Of a DNA stretch of 64,000 nucleotides, positions 9,415 through 18,250 are shown one piece after another. A model generated the notes under the pieces. The model was given only the letters and a program-made list of their open reading frames with translations. It ran no database searches and had not been told where the DNA came from. The position numbers and the translations under genes were made by a program. The stretch spans positions 3,170,613 to 3,234,612 of the forward strand of contig AP021856.1 of the NCBI GenBank assembly GCA_017347445.1, read 5' to 3'. This DNA comes from Candidatus Brocadia pituitae (lineage in GTDB: Bacteria > Planctomycetota > Brocadiia > Brocadiales > Brocadiaceae). Each line of letters opens with the position of its first letter. Within the stretch, counting starts at the first letter, position 1.

Positions 9415-9945
9415 AGGCACGCCCTCCTCTATCCCTGAAAGCCATTTCTCAAACCCTTCGCGGTCTTTCGTCCGCTTTGCTGAGGCATTGCCTTTGATCT
9501 TTGTCCCATCCAGGTATATCTTTCCTACGCTGGTATATCCCAACTTACTGAATATCCTCACGATATCCACAAAATACTTCTCTATCTCTTTGAGATTATT
9601 CTTCCGAAAATCGCTTATTGTCCGATGATCCGGTGTGTAACATTGCATCAGATAAATATAAACGTGGTCACTCAGGCATCTCTCCTCTAACTTTCTACTA
9701 CTCCGTACACCGGTTGCATACCCATAAAACAGCATACTCAAGAGTAACTTCGGATGATAGGTGCGTTGGCCTAAAAAAGAATATTTCGCCTCTATCGCTT
9801 CTGTATCTAACGAGAATACTACCTCTTTGACTACTCTGCACAGATGGTCTTTCGGTAGTACCGTTTCGACATAATCGAAAAACGCTTCAGGGGTAAATCC
9901 CATCAGGGGTTTCTGGAATTCATGAAACGGCTTAAATTTAGCCAT
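9415..9945 (-). pseudogene. IS1182-type transposase, 5' exon
   Basis: N-terminal part of the transposase split by the group II intron. The start is ATG at 9945 with AAGGAGAA immediately upstream; the frame stays open further upstream only by running through a broken helicase gene. Visible motifs are YHPKLLLSMLFYGYATG, CYTPDHRTISDFRK and the first catalytic region YLDGTKIKGNASAKRTK, typical of IS1182/IS5-like DDE enzymes. The sequence stops matching the family after WLSGIEE, where the intron begins. The exon itself shows no stop or frameshift, but its partner exon is broken. Confidence 0.82.
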
Positions 9946-10009
9946 ATGATTGATTCTCCTTGGTTGGGTATCTTTTGGTAAGGAAAAGAATGATACGGTC
10001 GATTTGCTC

Positions 10010-10307
10010 GGTAAAAGGATCGGCTCAATGAAAAGCTTTAACTGCTTCGTGTGGTTTTGCTGTGAAGAGTTCATTTTGCTTTTTGAATGAGTTCTATTGT
10101 CTGTTTGTTTGTACTTATTCCAACAAGATCCTGATCTTTTCGGTATTTTCCAGAGATTTGTAAATGGCATGAAACCCGCTGGTATAGAAATAACCAACGA
10201 GCGCATCGAAAAATCGGGTGTCTTGAATAAGTACCCTGAATCTTTCTTGCAGGTTTTTATTTTCTTCGTCGGTAATAAAGGTCAGGTCAGGTCAGGTCAG
10301 AATTCAT
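10010..10307 (-). pseudogene. 5' fragment of a helicase-like gene (PLD-like N-terminus)
   Basis: Read leftward, the translation FITDEENKNLQERF, FFDALVGYFYTSGFHAIY and EKIRIL, then after a frameshift GISTNKQTIELIQKAKM, resembles the N-terminus of bacterial helicase-related proteins with a phospholipase-D-like domain. Those proteins belong to SNF2-type accessory loci, often defence islands. The likely start ATG (10305-10307) is followed by four copies of GACCT that put it out of frame; two copies would restore frame. A second frameshift lies near 10128. The rest of the gene is replaced by the IS1182 insertion, and no continuation was found on the other side. Family assignment is by motif memory and moderate. 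Confidence 0.6.
10279..10298. repeat. Four tandem AGGTC pentamers at a start codon
   Basis: Four perfect copies of AGGTC (GACCT on the coding strand), nine bases inside the presumed ATG of the helicase-like pseudogene. Because the unit is five bases, changing copy number shifts the frame; three or more copies also create an in-frame TGA. Confidence 0.85.
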
Positions 10308-10382
10308 GGTTATTTAGATACTTTTTAATTTCCACTTCAAAGGTTAATATGTGTCTTGTTTCAAAAAAAAAACTGTTATGAA

Positions 10383-10756
10383 TTAAGGTATGTCTTCAAT
10401 CCATAAAATACTTCCTTTGAACGGTGTTCTTTCGATGGCACGATATAGTTTAAGGTCTGCTGTAACCACTTGGCATGCATTTCTTACGGCAAGCGATAAA
10501 TACAGGCTGTCGTAAAATGTTCTTTTCGCACGACAGGCTATATCAAGGGCATCCTCTGCCAGAATTCCGGTATTCCATATTTGAAAAGGCATGGTTTCAA
10601 TTGCCCTTATTATTTTTACTGCCTTGTCATACGGACACTCTGATTTCATTACCTGTTTCCATAAAATATTGCCTGTTTCAGCAAACATAAGTTCAGGGAC
10701 AAGCAATTCAAATAATGGATTTAGCAGGCGGTCGGCATCTTCGCTAAATTTTCAGG
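10383..10756 (-). pseudogene. PIN-domain (VapC-like) toxin, N-terminally truncated
   Basis: About 120 codons read FSEDADRLLNPL, LVPELMFAETGNILWK, AEDALDIACRAKRTFYDSLYLSLA and CQVVTADLKLYRAI. These are the middle and C-terminal acidic motifs of PIN ribonucleases. The N-terminal segment with the first catalytic Asp is missing or disrupted: an in-frame TGA lies just upstream of FSED, and the sequence then merges into the IS630 border. A 107-codon frame starting at 10706 remains open, but a functional nuclease is unlikely. No antitoxin gene is attached. Confidence 0.72.
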
Positions 10757-10847
10757 CAGATACCATTAATAGCAACGCTAGTGCATACTTGCAAAAATAA
10801 GTTAAATATAGTAGACTCCTTTTATTTCTATATGAAGGAGGTCTGCC

Positions 10848-11870
10848 ATGCCAAGAAAAGCACCAATACCTTGTTGTTCGGAGCAAGATCGGCAGATTCT
10901 TACCGAATTGGCTAATAGTCGGAGTGCAGAGTGGAGGCTTGTTGGACGAGCTAAAATCATGAACATGCTGCTTGCCGGAGAGCAGGTGAATAAGGTGGCC
11001 ACAGCCCTTGGGACATCCCAGAAAACTGTTATTGAGTGGCGTGGTCGCTTTAGTACAAACGGGATCAAAGGCTTGTACGATCTGCCTCGTTCCGGCAAAC
11101 CTGCGAAATATGATAAGGAGTTTCGCAATCAGGTTTTGAAGGCATTGGAGCTTGAGCCGCCAAAAGGACAGGCAAGTTGAGATGGTCCCTCCTTTGCAAA
11201 GCATTTGGGGGCATCAGACGATGCCGTCTGGCGTATTCTTCGAAAGGAAGGCATTTGCCTTGTGCGGCAAAGAAGCTGGTGTGTGAGTACTGACCCGGAA
11301 TTTACGACCAAGGCGGCTGATATCGTAGGTTTATACCTGTCCCCGCCAGAGAATGTCATAGTGATTTCTGTTGACGAAAAGCCAAGTATACAAGCTTTAG
11401 AGCGAACCAAAGGCTATGTATGTACAAGCAACAGAAAAATCGTACATGGTCTTAAAAGTACCTATAAGCGTCATGGGACGCTGAACCTGTTTGCAGCTCT
11501 CAACGTGGCAACAGGAACTATTCATACGCAAACAACAGAATTAAAAAGACGGGTGGAATTTCTGGCATTCATGGATCAACTGCTTTTGGATTTACCGGAT
11601 AGCGACAAGAAGGAAATCCATGTTATTCTCGACAACTACTGTATTCACAAGCGAAACGGGGAATGGTTGGCAGCACACCCGAATGTTAAATTCCATTTTA
11701 CACCTACTTCTGCAAGTTGGCTCAATCAGGTGGAAATATGGTTTGGTATTCTTTCGAGAAAAGCTTTGAAGAACGCCAGCTTTAAAAGTGTTGAGCAATT
11801 GAGGTGTGCAATCGAGGCATTCATCGAAGCTTATCAACCGAATGCAAAACCTCTCGTGTGGCGTAAGAGA
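10848..11870 (+). pseudogene. IS630-family transposase, interrupted and 3'-truncated
   Basis: The N-terminal helix-turn-helix region (VNKVATALGTSQKTVIEW) and the DDE domain (ISVDEKPSIQALER, HVILDNYCIHK, WLNQVEIWFGIL) are clear. The two parts share one frame, broken by TGA at 11178-11180 where the family has Trp (PPKGQAS-stop-DGPSFAKHL, TGG to TGA). The usual C-terminus is absent: after PLVWRKRD near 11870 the reading frame runs into unrelated DNA that encodes a different protein remnant on the other strand. The insertion abuts the truncated PIN gene on its left. Confidence 0.85.
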
Positions 11871-12095
11871 GATGCCATCATAAATCTCCCCAAGGTTTAC
11901 CAATTCATACGTGGAGATATTGTTCTTCCATTTGGAGGGGTCGTTTCCCTTGAAATAGCTGACCTTTGTTACAGATTCGTCTTCGCCTTTTATCCCAGAA
12001 ATCTTTGCGCCGATGAATTCCTCTTTCAGTGCAACGGTTTTTGTAGGGGTGGTTGGGGTTGCATTATACGCCCCATTCCCGCCTTGCGGGTTCAA
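11865..12095 (-). pseudogene. Remnant of a DUF7948/SBBP-type beta-propeller protein
   Basis: The minus-strand translation includes EFIGAKISGIKGED, KVSYFKGNDPSKWKNNIS and TYELVNLGEIYDGISL. These match the characteristic domain at the N-terminus of secreted SBBP-repeat proteins, where a Y(F)IGNDP-KW--NI-TY stretch is conserved. It stops at the IS630 junction and has no proper start, so it is a fragment of a once much longer secreted protein. It overlaps the end of the IS630 remnant by a few bases, marking the breakpoint. Confidence 0.65.
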
Positions 12096-12154
12096 GTTTG
12101 CAACTTGATAACCATTTACCAGGCTACGTATCTAATTCATAACCACTCAAATAT

Positions 12155-13225
12155 TTATGCCGTTTGTCCAACATAGTCTTTGTTTGAGTGTGCTAATTTT
12201 GTGCTAAATTCACTGTAGCTTTTTTCCAACATTCCGATAGCCTTTGTGAGATGTGCGGGAGTAATATGAGCATAACGCATCGTCATTTTCGTGTCTTTAT
12301 GCCCCATTAATTCAGCAAGTGTATATATGTCAACACCTGCTTGCCTATTCCATGATGCAAAGCAATGCCTTAAATCATGAAATCTGAAATCCTCTATTCC
12401 CGCACGTGCTAAGGTCTTTTTAAATACTTTGTACACCTTTTTTGGATCGTAAGGCTTACCTTCACCGTCACAGAAAACATAAGGGCTGTTCACCTTGTCA
12501 TTGGTTACGCGACTTGCTATTACCTCATAAGCATTGTTAGCAATAGGGATTCTCAGATTTTCACCATTCTTGATTTCCTTGCCATCAACCATTATTTCCC
12601 GTGTTAAATGATTTATCTGATCCTTCCTCAATCTAACAACATTTTCACGCCTCAGCCCCGTCCATGCAGCCACAATGACAATATCCTTTAACCATGCATC
12701 ACAAAACCCCAGGAGTTTATGAAACTCTTCATAGGTTAAATGCCTTGTGCGCTTGTTATCTGCATTGGGTTCCATTTCGATAAGAGGAATTTCTTTTATC
12801 CACATCCAACGCTTTTTTGCAAGGCTAAACATCCTTCTCAAAAAAGAAAACTGGCAGTTAATGGTTGCAGGCTTTACCCCTTGTTCTTTTCTCATCTGTC
12901 GAAAATCATCTATCAATGCAGGAGTAATTTCGCTCAACTTGTATTTTCCAAAGAATGCCCTGAGCTGGTTTACATAACATCTGTTCTTCTTGTAGCTCCT
13001 GAGTTCTTTAAACACATGAGTCTCATATTTCTCTGCAAGTTCCTCAAATGTCCTCTGGTTTCCCTCATCAACATCAAACCATTTACCTTCTGTAATCTGA
13101 TTGATTACCTTATGGTAAATCCTTTCTGCCAGCTTCTTGTCCGTTGTTTCTGTCGATTTTCTTACTTGTTGGCTATGGTAAGTAAACCGCATCCACCAGA
13201 CCAGACCTCTTTTATAAAGTCCCAT
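12155..13225 (-). CDS. int: Tyrosine recombinase (integrase)
   Basis: 356 residues from ATG 13225, preceded by AAGGAGG. The catalytic set is visible: R192 in TGLRRENV, H283 and R286 in HDLRH, H309 in MGHK and nucleophile Y318 in MRYAH. The N-terminal SAM-like core-binding domain spans about residues 60-150. It would catalyse integration and excision at the attL/attR repeats. It is the last gene of a tightly packed minus-strand set: the upstream stop ends one base before this start. The C-terminal tail after about residue 337 overlaps the candidate attachment site. Confidence 0.93.
   Translation of the reverse strand: MGLYKRGLVWWMRFTYHSQQVRKSTETTDKKLAERIYHKVINQITEGKWFDVDEGNQRTFEELAEKYETHVFKELRSYKKNRCYVNQLRAFFGKYKLSEITPALIDDFRQMRKEQGVKPATINCQFSFLRRMFSLAKKRWMWIKEIPLIEMEPNADNKRTRHLTYEEFHKLLGFCDAWLKDIVIVAAWTGLRRENVVRLRKDQINHLTREIMVDGKEIKNGENLRIPIANNAYEVIASRVTNDKVNSPYVFCDGEGKPYDPKKVYKVFKKTLARAGIEDFRFHDLRHCFASWNRQAGVDIYTLAELMGHKDTKMTMRYAHITPAHLTKAIGMLEKSYSEFSTKLAHSNKDYVGQTA
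12191..12213. other. Candidate attL of the integrative element
   Basis: Contains CTAATTTTGTGCTAAA (12195-12210), identical to 20158-20173; the 23-bp alignment has two mismatches. It overlaps integrase codons 338-345, so the last codons of the integrase would come from the flanking chromosome. Such att sites at the end of int are common. Confidence 0.65.
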
Positions 13226-13226
13226 G

Positions 13227-13730
13227 TTATACGACCTCCTTTCCGAGACCTTGATTTGGGCCTGGTTTCCCGTTGGGTGGATTATATACATCATCCACAA
13301 TGGTATCAATACCATTTTTGGTGCAATATAACTTAATGCATCTCTTGTTCATTTCTTCCCATTGCTTTACTATTTCTTGAAAGGCTTTTATGTCTTTTCC
13401 CTCATCCCACATCTTGTTCATTCTCTGTTCGAGTTCTTGTGTTTTATCATACATCCTGGGAAATACTAGCATTATGTAACTAAACGTATCCTCTCGGTAT
13501 ACTTGTGCAATTTCGCTTACCGTATCCTTAAAAATAGCTTCCATTTCGTTCATAGTCTTCAGATACTCTATAACTGTAGCCTTATTTCCTTTTATCTCAT
13601 TGATTGTTGTCGAAGCTTCTTTCGGTGGATTGTCTTTACCTACAAACTTTAGTTTAATCTTGTCACCGTTAAGAATGACTTTATACCCCATGCTTTGCAC
13701 GGTATGGATAAGTTTTGGTATCGCGTTCAA
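13227..13730 (-). CDS. TubC N-terminal-domain-like small protein
   Basis: 167 residues with a TTG start at 13730. GGAG sits upstream and the TTGA overlaps the stop of the ATPase gene, so translation is probably coupled. The first 55 residues (IPKLIHTVQSMGYKVILNGDK, then a K-rich strand and KATVIEYLK) resemble the TubC_N-like fold often attached to primases and replication proteins of mobile elements. The rest is charged and helical with no recognised domain. Its place between ATPase and integrase suggests an accessory replication or excision role; that is inference. Confidence 0.68.
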   Translation of the reverse strand: MNAIPKLIHTVQSMGYKVILNGDKIKLKFVGKDNPPKEASTTINEIKGNKATVIEYLKTMNEMEAIFKDTVSEIAQVYREDTFSYIMLVFPRMYDKTQELEQRMNKMWDEGKDIKAFQEIVKQWEEMNKRCIKLYCTKNGIDTIVDDVYNPPNGKPGPNQGLGKEVV

Positions 13731-15202
13731 ATCTCAATCTCCTTTTCTGTCATGTGGATATCCCCTGCCATTTCCTCAGTTTTAGTCTCCAGGTCTACCA
13801 ACATATTAACTGACATTGACTTATGACTTAATACACAGGTCTCCCCGTAGTCTCCCGATGTTGTATCGGTTTTGTATCTCTGATATATGTTTTCAATATG
13901 CTCGCAACTAAATTCATATGCCTTTCTTCCGTCTTTTTTACCCGCATGTCTCGTATAAAGACTCAACTGATTTAACGTCCTGCCTATCCACGTTTGTATG
14001 CCTCTTTTTTCTTTATCATTCATAGCTGTATAATCCGATTTGAGTTTCTCCGCTATATCGGTGACGGTCAATATGTCCTTGTCTTTCCCCTTGAGAATTT
14101 CTTTTAACGTCTCAAAGAGTTTAATTTCATATTCAGAAAGTTCATTTTGAGTTTCTTGCATGCTTTCCAGGAAAAAGCCTTTAATCTCTTTCGTTTCTTC
14201 CCCAGAAACATCCTCAAGCCTTAATATAGTCTCAAGAGGTCTCCAGAGTTCCTTTATCCTGTGGGATACGTCTTTTCCTGTGACCTGATAGAGGTCTCTT
14301 ACCGTATGCCATCTTGTTAAAAGGAGTTTGTATAACTTATCCCTTAAATCGCCCCAGATTATCAGGTATGCATCAGGATAGGGATATTCCTTTATTGCCC
14401 TGAGCATGGTAATTTCAATACACCTATCTTTTAAATCGCTATCTAGTTCTTTTATGCTTGCAAATGCCTTTGGCCCGAAGGTCTCAAATTCCATAATTCT
14501 ACGACCCTTGTTTGACATGTTTACAATCCTTCTCTTACCGCCCCCAATGGTGTAACTGTCTGAAAGGATACCTAATATTTCTGTGTTCTTTTTATTGCTG
14601 AGTTCTTCGGCCTGGTCATTTAAAAAAGTCCCTCGTATCCCGTCAATGCTATCTGCAAGGGATGCAACGGAAACCCCTTTTACCTTCATGGCATTGAAGG
14701 ATAGCCTTTCCAGTAAGTCCAGAAACCTGCTTTTACCGCTCTGTTTCTTTCCATAAATGAATAGAAAGGGGAAGGCATGAAAGCATCGGTGAAAGTAGGT
14801 GGCTATAATCCACGCCGTTATGATGCCGTAAACAGCTTCTTTTTGAAATTCGATATAGTTTTTGAGTGTCTGTTTCATTTCCTGATAGAGTTCTTTTGGT
14901 GGTTCTGGATTTGTAATAAAGCTTACTATCTTATATTTGTCCCATCGGTCATTTACCTTTAAGAGTGTCCTGTCTTGCTCATGGAATAGGATTGACTTAT
15001 CTCCGTATTTAAAAAGATACTCTTTGTGTATTGATATATCGTTCCTGGAAATGATATAAAAATTCTTGTCTTCTGGTTGGTTGTTTGAGATTACCGTTTC
15101 CCGGAAGCCTAACGATAGAAATGTCTGGTTTACTTCGTAAGAAGGATGGGCAAGAATAATGTCGTATTCGTTCTGTATATTAGCTGTGTTGCTCGTTTCC
15201 AT
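13727..15202 (-). CDS. P4/D5-like replication ATPase
   Basis: 491 residues from ATG 15202, which has GAGGAA four bases upstream; a longer frame to 15238 would overlap alpA more. Walker A is GKKQSGKS at 151-158, and GTFLNDQAEELS about 40 residues later is the probable Walker B. FGPKAFASIKELDSDLKDRCI resembles the sensor region of DUF927/D5-like helicases of satellites and plasmids. A helical C-terminal region follows, possibly winged-helix DNA binding. It probably unwinds DNA during replication of the element. It overlaps its neighbours at both ends, indicating one transcript. Confidence 0.72.
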   Translation of the reverse strand: METSNTANIQNEYDIILAHPSYEVNQTFLSLGFRETVISNNQPEDKNFYIISRNDISIHKEYLFKYGDKSILFHEQDRTLLKVNDRWDKYKIVSFITNPEPPKELYQEMKQTLKNYIEFQKEAVYGIITAWIIATYFHRCFHAFPFLFIYGKKQSGKSRFLDLLERLSFNAMKVKGVSVASLADSIDGIRGTFLNDQAEELSNKKNTEILGILSDSYTIGGGKRRIVNMSNKGRRIMEFETFGPKAFASIKELDSDLKDRCIEITMLRAIKEYPYPDAYLIIWGDLRDKLYKLLLTRWHTVRDLYQVTGKDVSHRIKELWRPLETILRLEDVSGEETKEIKGFFLESMQETQNELSEYEIKLFETLKEILKGKDKDILTVTDIAEKLKSDYTAMNDKEKRGIQTWIGRTLNQLSLYTRHAGKKDGRKAYEFSCEHIENIYQRYKTDTTSGDYGETCVLSHKSMSVNMLVDLETKTEEMAGDIHMTEKEIEI

Positions 15203-15452
15203 GAATTTCCTCGATTGCGTGCTTAATAATTTTGTCAATATCCTGCTTTTTCGTTGTCTTTTTTGTAATCCTCTGGATTACGACCTTTGTATTTGTTGAT
15301 GCTTTTACCCAATCCTCTATCTTTTCCATATCAAAACGCCAGAGGCCATTTAATTTGAATGAGGGTATCAATTTTTGATTCATCCATGAATAGAGGGTTG
15401 ATTTTTTGACTTTCAGAAATTCCGATACCTCTTGTATGGTGACTATCTTCAT
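15180..15452 (-). CDS. AlpA-like excisionase/helix-turn-helix regulator
   Basis: 90 residues. The MerR/excisionase-type motif is VSEFLKVKKSTLYSWMNQ, followed by LNGLWRFDMEKIEDWV, the standard layout of AlpA and helix_turn_helix_17 proteins. Such proteins direct excision by a tyrosine integrase or regulate int. The lysine-rich C-terminal half (KVVIQRITKKTTKKQ) may bind DNA without sequence preference. It lies 11 bp downstream of the rep gene, and its end overlaps the ATPase start. Confidence 0.85.
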   Translation of the reverse strand: MKIVTIQEVSEFLKVKKSTLYSWMNQKLIPSFKLNGLWRFDMEKIEDWVKASTNTKVVIQRITKKTTKKQDIDKIIKHAIEEIHGNEQHS

Positions 15453-15463
15453 GGTGTTTCACC

Positions 15464-16570
15464 TTATGCCTTGTTATATTTCTTCTTTTTATTACGTATC
15501 TTTGTCTTTAAATATTCTTCGTCTCTGCCGTTTGTTTGTTCCCTGAGATAGTTTTTGGCCTTCTCTAAATACTCATTGACGGTTTCAGGGTTTACGCTTT
15601 CATGTCCTTCCCTTGCTGCATAGGCCGTTATATAGCCAATGCCATTTTGATATAACGTCTTATCGCTGGGTATCCTTGATTTATCTACCTCTCTTAATAT
15701 CCCGGTGAATTTACCGTCATGAAATCTTATATCCTGAATCTTTTCCCATAGCGGATTTGTTTTCCATCGTGTTCTATTGATGGTAGTTTCTTTTATTGCG
15801 AGCCTTAGCCAATCACGGGTACAATACTTCCACATATCGTTAATTTTTTCCATAAGGCTTGAATATGTGTTTATTTTCATCTGTCCCAAAAGTTCCCTTC
15901 TCAATTGAAATTCAAGTCTCCATACCCTTTGGAAGGTGTCCCAGCCTTGCTTTTCCCATATCTCCCTGAGATAATCCTTACGACTCTTTTCAATCTCAAC
16001 GGTTTTGTCATAGAGTCTTGCTAAAATATCTCCACCCTGGCCTATTGTCCAGCCGGTGAATATATCACCATTCCAATATTTATGGGTCTTTTGTGCCCTC
16101 GTAATCCAGGATACCTTTTCTATGGTTTCCAATTCTCCATTGGTAGTAAAATCAGTAAAGACATCGGTTCTGCTGACAGTCTCTTCTTCTATCTTTTCTA
16201 AAAGCATAGGTACGATTTTTCTTAATTCGTTAATAGCGTTATCAAGACCATAACAGGTAAGGAGTTCGCTTGATATCTGGACATATATTTGAGGGAGTTT
16301 TTGTCTTTTACTTCCCGATATTTGCAGGTGATACCAGTTATCAACCAGGATAAATGAATACCACCTTGTACCCTTGTCTAATACCTCAAAACAATGATCA
16401 TCAATGGTCATTACCGCTAAGGCTTGTTCCTTTGCATCTTCCGACTGAGCCAGTTTCTTTTTTTCTTCCAGGCGTTCTTTTAACCCTTCCTTGAGCGTAC
16501 CCTTATAAGACACATATAAACTGTCAATTCCCTTCAATACCTCTTTAAACTCCATCTTTAAATCCTCCAA
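15464..16570 (-). CDS. Rep_trans/MobT-like initiator (rolling-circle replication or relaxase)
   Basis: 368 residues. Family features are RTDVFTDF, ARLYDKTVEIEKSRKD and VWRLEFQLRRELL. These are the three hallmark blocks of the replication initiation factor family (PF02486), which includes plasmid RepR/RepN-type initiators and the NicK/MobT relaxases of integrative elements. A catalytic Tyr would nick one strand at an origin. The first gene of the operon, it faces the 650-bp non-coding region that holds a strong inverted repeat and is the likeliest origin. The start may instead be the Met five codons in (16555). Confidence 0.82.
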   Translation of the reverse strand: MEDLKMEFKEVLKGIDSLYVSYKGTLKEGLKERLEEKKKLAQSEDAKEQALAVMTIDDHCFEVLDKGTRWYSFILVDNWYHLQISGSKRQKLPQIYVQISSELLTCYGLDNAINELRKIVPMLLEKIEEETVSRTDVFTDFTTNGELETIEKVSWITRAQKTHKYWNGDIFTGWTIGQGGDILARLYDKTVEIEKSRKDYLREIWEKQGWDTFQRVWRLEFQLRRELLGQMKINTYSSLMEKINDMWKYCTRDWLRLAIKETTINRTRWKTNPLWEKIQDIRFHDGKFTGILREVDKSRIPSDKTLYQNGIGYITAYAAREGHESVNPETVNEYLEKAKNYLREQTNGRDEEYLKTKIRNKKKKYNKA

Positions 16571-17223
16571 AATAGTTCCCTGTAAATTGGCGGTGCTGTG
16601 TTACTAGCCTTCGCACCGCATGGATTATTGCCAGCCCTTTTTAATCTTTATCCGACCGTTATTATTGTTCTGCTCACCCAACACAGATTCACTTGCGCCT
16701 GTATATTTATGTTACCTGCGTACTTTGCCTTTCCTGGGGCAGTACGCCTAAGGAATGGCGCAAGCACATTGTTGTTCCAGGAGAGGCATTCACACGCTTT
16801 TTAAAATATTGCGATATATCAGCTTTTCTTCCGGTACGTACGCGTGCGTGCTTCGTTGTGCTCCCGCTTATGCTCCGCGCCACTCAGCACGCGTACCTTC
16901 AGCTTTTAACCCATCGCATCCTTACTGTTTCATTCATTACTTTCATAAACCGCTTACCTTTATTTCTCAATACATTTCACTGCTGATACTCAGATGAAAC
17001 ACTCAAATGCTTCACGCCTTTACTCATAGCTGTCGCAAAAGAAACCTCTCATTACACCAATTGACTCTTTTCCCTCTTCGCTTCGTACAAGACACTACGC
17101 AAAGAGAGAAGGTTTTAAGCCAATTTCTTCGGTCAATCTTTCATTTGTTGCCGGGCACAGCCTTCTTTCATTTTCTACAAGACAGAAAATCAAAGAAGGC
17201 TGTGATTATTCATTGAAAATGCA
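16571..17223. other. Non-coding control/origin region of the integrative element
   Basis: 650 bp upstream of the rep gene with no supported gene; open frames here lack motifs and starts. It contains the inverted repeat at 16838-16896 and hairpin repeat copy A (16846-16893). It should also hold the rep promoter. Position and structure suggest the nick site (dso or oriT), unproven. Confidence 0.5.
16838..16896. repeat. Inverted repeat with 45-bp hairpin copy A
   Basis: Perfect 10-bp arms GTACGCGTGC (16838-16847) and GCACGCGTAC (16887-16896). The DNA between (16846-16893) is closely similar to 18251-18297: both share GTGCTTCGTTG, CGCTCNCGCTT-like and CTCCCGC/CTCCGCGCC blocks. A candidate Rep recognition or nick structure. 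Confidence 0.7.
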
Positions 17224-17271
17224 ATAAAAAAGCCGAGACTACGGTTGAGCATATCAACCACAGACTCGGCT
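17224..17271 (-). terminator. Rho-independent terminator of the RHH/zinc-ribbon operon
   Basis: AGCCGAG (17231-17237) pairs with CTCGGCT (17265-17271), and inner GGTTGA pairs with TCAACC. A run of A on the left of the plus strand gives a U-tract for minus-strand transcripts. It sits 50 bp after the zinc-ribbon gene. Confidence 0.82.
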
Positions 17272-17321
17272 TCTTTGTCTTCAAGAGACTTCTTTACCGA
17301 TTACAAAGATAATAAAATTTA

Positions 17322-17495
17322 TTATCTTTTATCCACAATTAATTCTTTACATTTAGGACACTTTGTTTCTACCTTTCCCTCTAATTTATATATAATTACA
17401 GGTTTTGATTTATATCCTATATAGTCGTCTGTTTCGACTTTTAGTATTTTTTTGCATTTTGGACATTTACCACTTGGAAGAAGATCGTATTTCAT
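17322..17495 (-). CDS. Small zinc-ribbon protein, two CPKC motifs
   Basis: 57 residues. CPKC occurs near residues 12-15 and again near 48-51, separated by a beta-rich stretch with several tyrosines. This is a classical four-cysteine zinc ribbon (or rubredoxin-like knuckle pair). It starts 4 bp after the stop of the RHH gene, so the two are co-transcribed, and it ends before a strong terminator. A zinc ribbon paired with an RHH protein suggests DNA or RNA binding; no function is established. Confidence 0.7.
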   Translation of the reverse strand: MKYDLLPSGKCPKCKKILKVETDDYIGYKSKPVIIYKLEGKVETKCPKCKELIVDKR

Positions 17496-17499
17496 CTTG

Positions 17500-18135
17500 C
17501 TATGCTCCTGTTTCTTTCTTTTCTTTTAATTCCTTTATTAATTCATTACGTACCTTTTCAAGTTCTGTCTTTATCTTTATATAAGGATCTTTTGCAAAGG
17601 CCAGGGCTGTAAAATGATAGCATGCCTTTTCGGCTAAGTCTTTTTTCATGTCTATTATGTGTCCCTGGGTTTCCTTGTCATTAGACTTTATATATGCGAG
17701 TCCATCTATAAGAGATTTACCAAATAATTCAATAAAGTCACCAGCTGCACTCCTTTTGTATTCTTCGGGAATCGAATCAAAATGCTTTATCGTTGCACTT
17801 AAAATATGATCAATCAAACCTAAAAGTACAACAGGGTGATAGTCTGTTGCGCTCTTGTTTAGTAGATTTAGAAATTCAGTGTAGAGCGATGCAATATAAT
17901 CCTCAAATTCCCTTATTATTGGTGATTTGTCTAACTCTTTCCAAAAAACAGGCCTTTCTTGTTTTCTTTTGTTAATAGTGCTTAATATGAATTCTTTATC
18001 TTCTTTAAAGCTATCAATAAGGTGTTCATCAATGAGTTTTGATAGAGAAATACCTTTTTCTTTTGCCTTCTTGTCCAGGAAAGTCCTAAGTTCTTTGCTG
18101 ATTCTTATTCCTATAAACTCTTCTTTTTTTGCCAT
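17500..18135 (-). CDS. Ribbon-helix-helix protein with helical C-terminal domain
   Basis: 211 residues. Residues 5-45 (EEFIGIRISKELRTFLDKKA, then GISLSKLIDEHL) fit a ribbon-helix-helix DNA-binding fold. The remaining 165 residues are helical, with no recognised family, and end in a Lys/Glu-rich coiled tail. The gene leads a two-gene operon with the zinc-ribbon protein. It may regulate the element or, by analogy with plasmid-borne RHH proteins, take part in copy control or partition. Hairpin copy B lies 115 bp upstream and may be its operator or an origin. Confidence 0.65.
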   Translation of the reverse strand: MAKKEEFIGIRISKELRTFLDKKAKEKGISLSKLIDEHLIDSFKEDKEFILSTINKRKQERPVFWKELDKSPIIREFEDYIASLYTEFLNLLNKSATDYHPVVLLGLIDHILSATIKHFDSIPEEYKRSAAGDFIELFGKSLIDGLAYIKSNDKETQGHIIDMKKDLAEKACYHFTALAFAKDPYIKIKTELEKVRNELIKELKEKKETGA

Positions 18136-18250
18136 AGCTAATAGTGTTTAGTTAACAAATGTTTAACAAATGTTTACACATGATAATGTATAATAAATAA
18201 TTGTCAAGCAAAATTATTAAATACTTGTATTTTTATATCAATTATCCTTG

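Noticed and set aside
11178-11180. TGA as a selenocysteine codon in the IS630 remnant
   Set aside because: Family proteins have Trp here; the gene is also truncated, so it is a nonsense mutation.
12195-12210. Possible tRNA-derived attachment site
   Set aside because: The shared 16-mer is AT-rich and does not match a tRNA 3' end; no tRNA cloverleaf is visible nearby.
16598-17216. Several plus-strand frames in the element control region
   Set aside because: They overlap one another, have no ribosome site and translate as low-complexity, Phe/His-rich peptides; the region looks like an origin.
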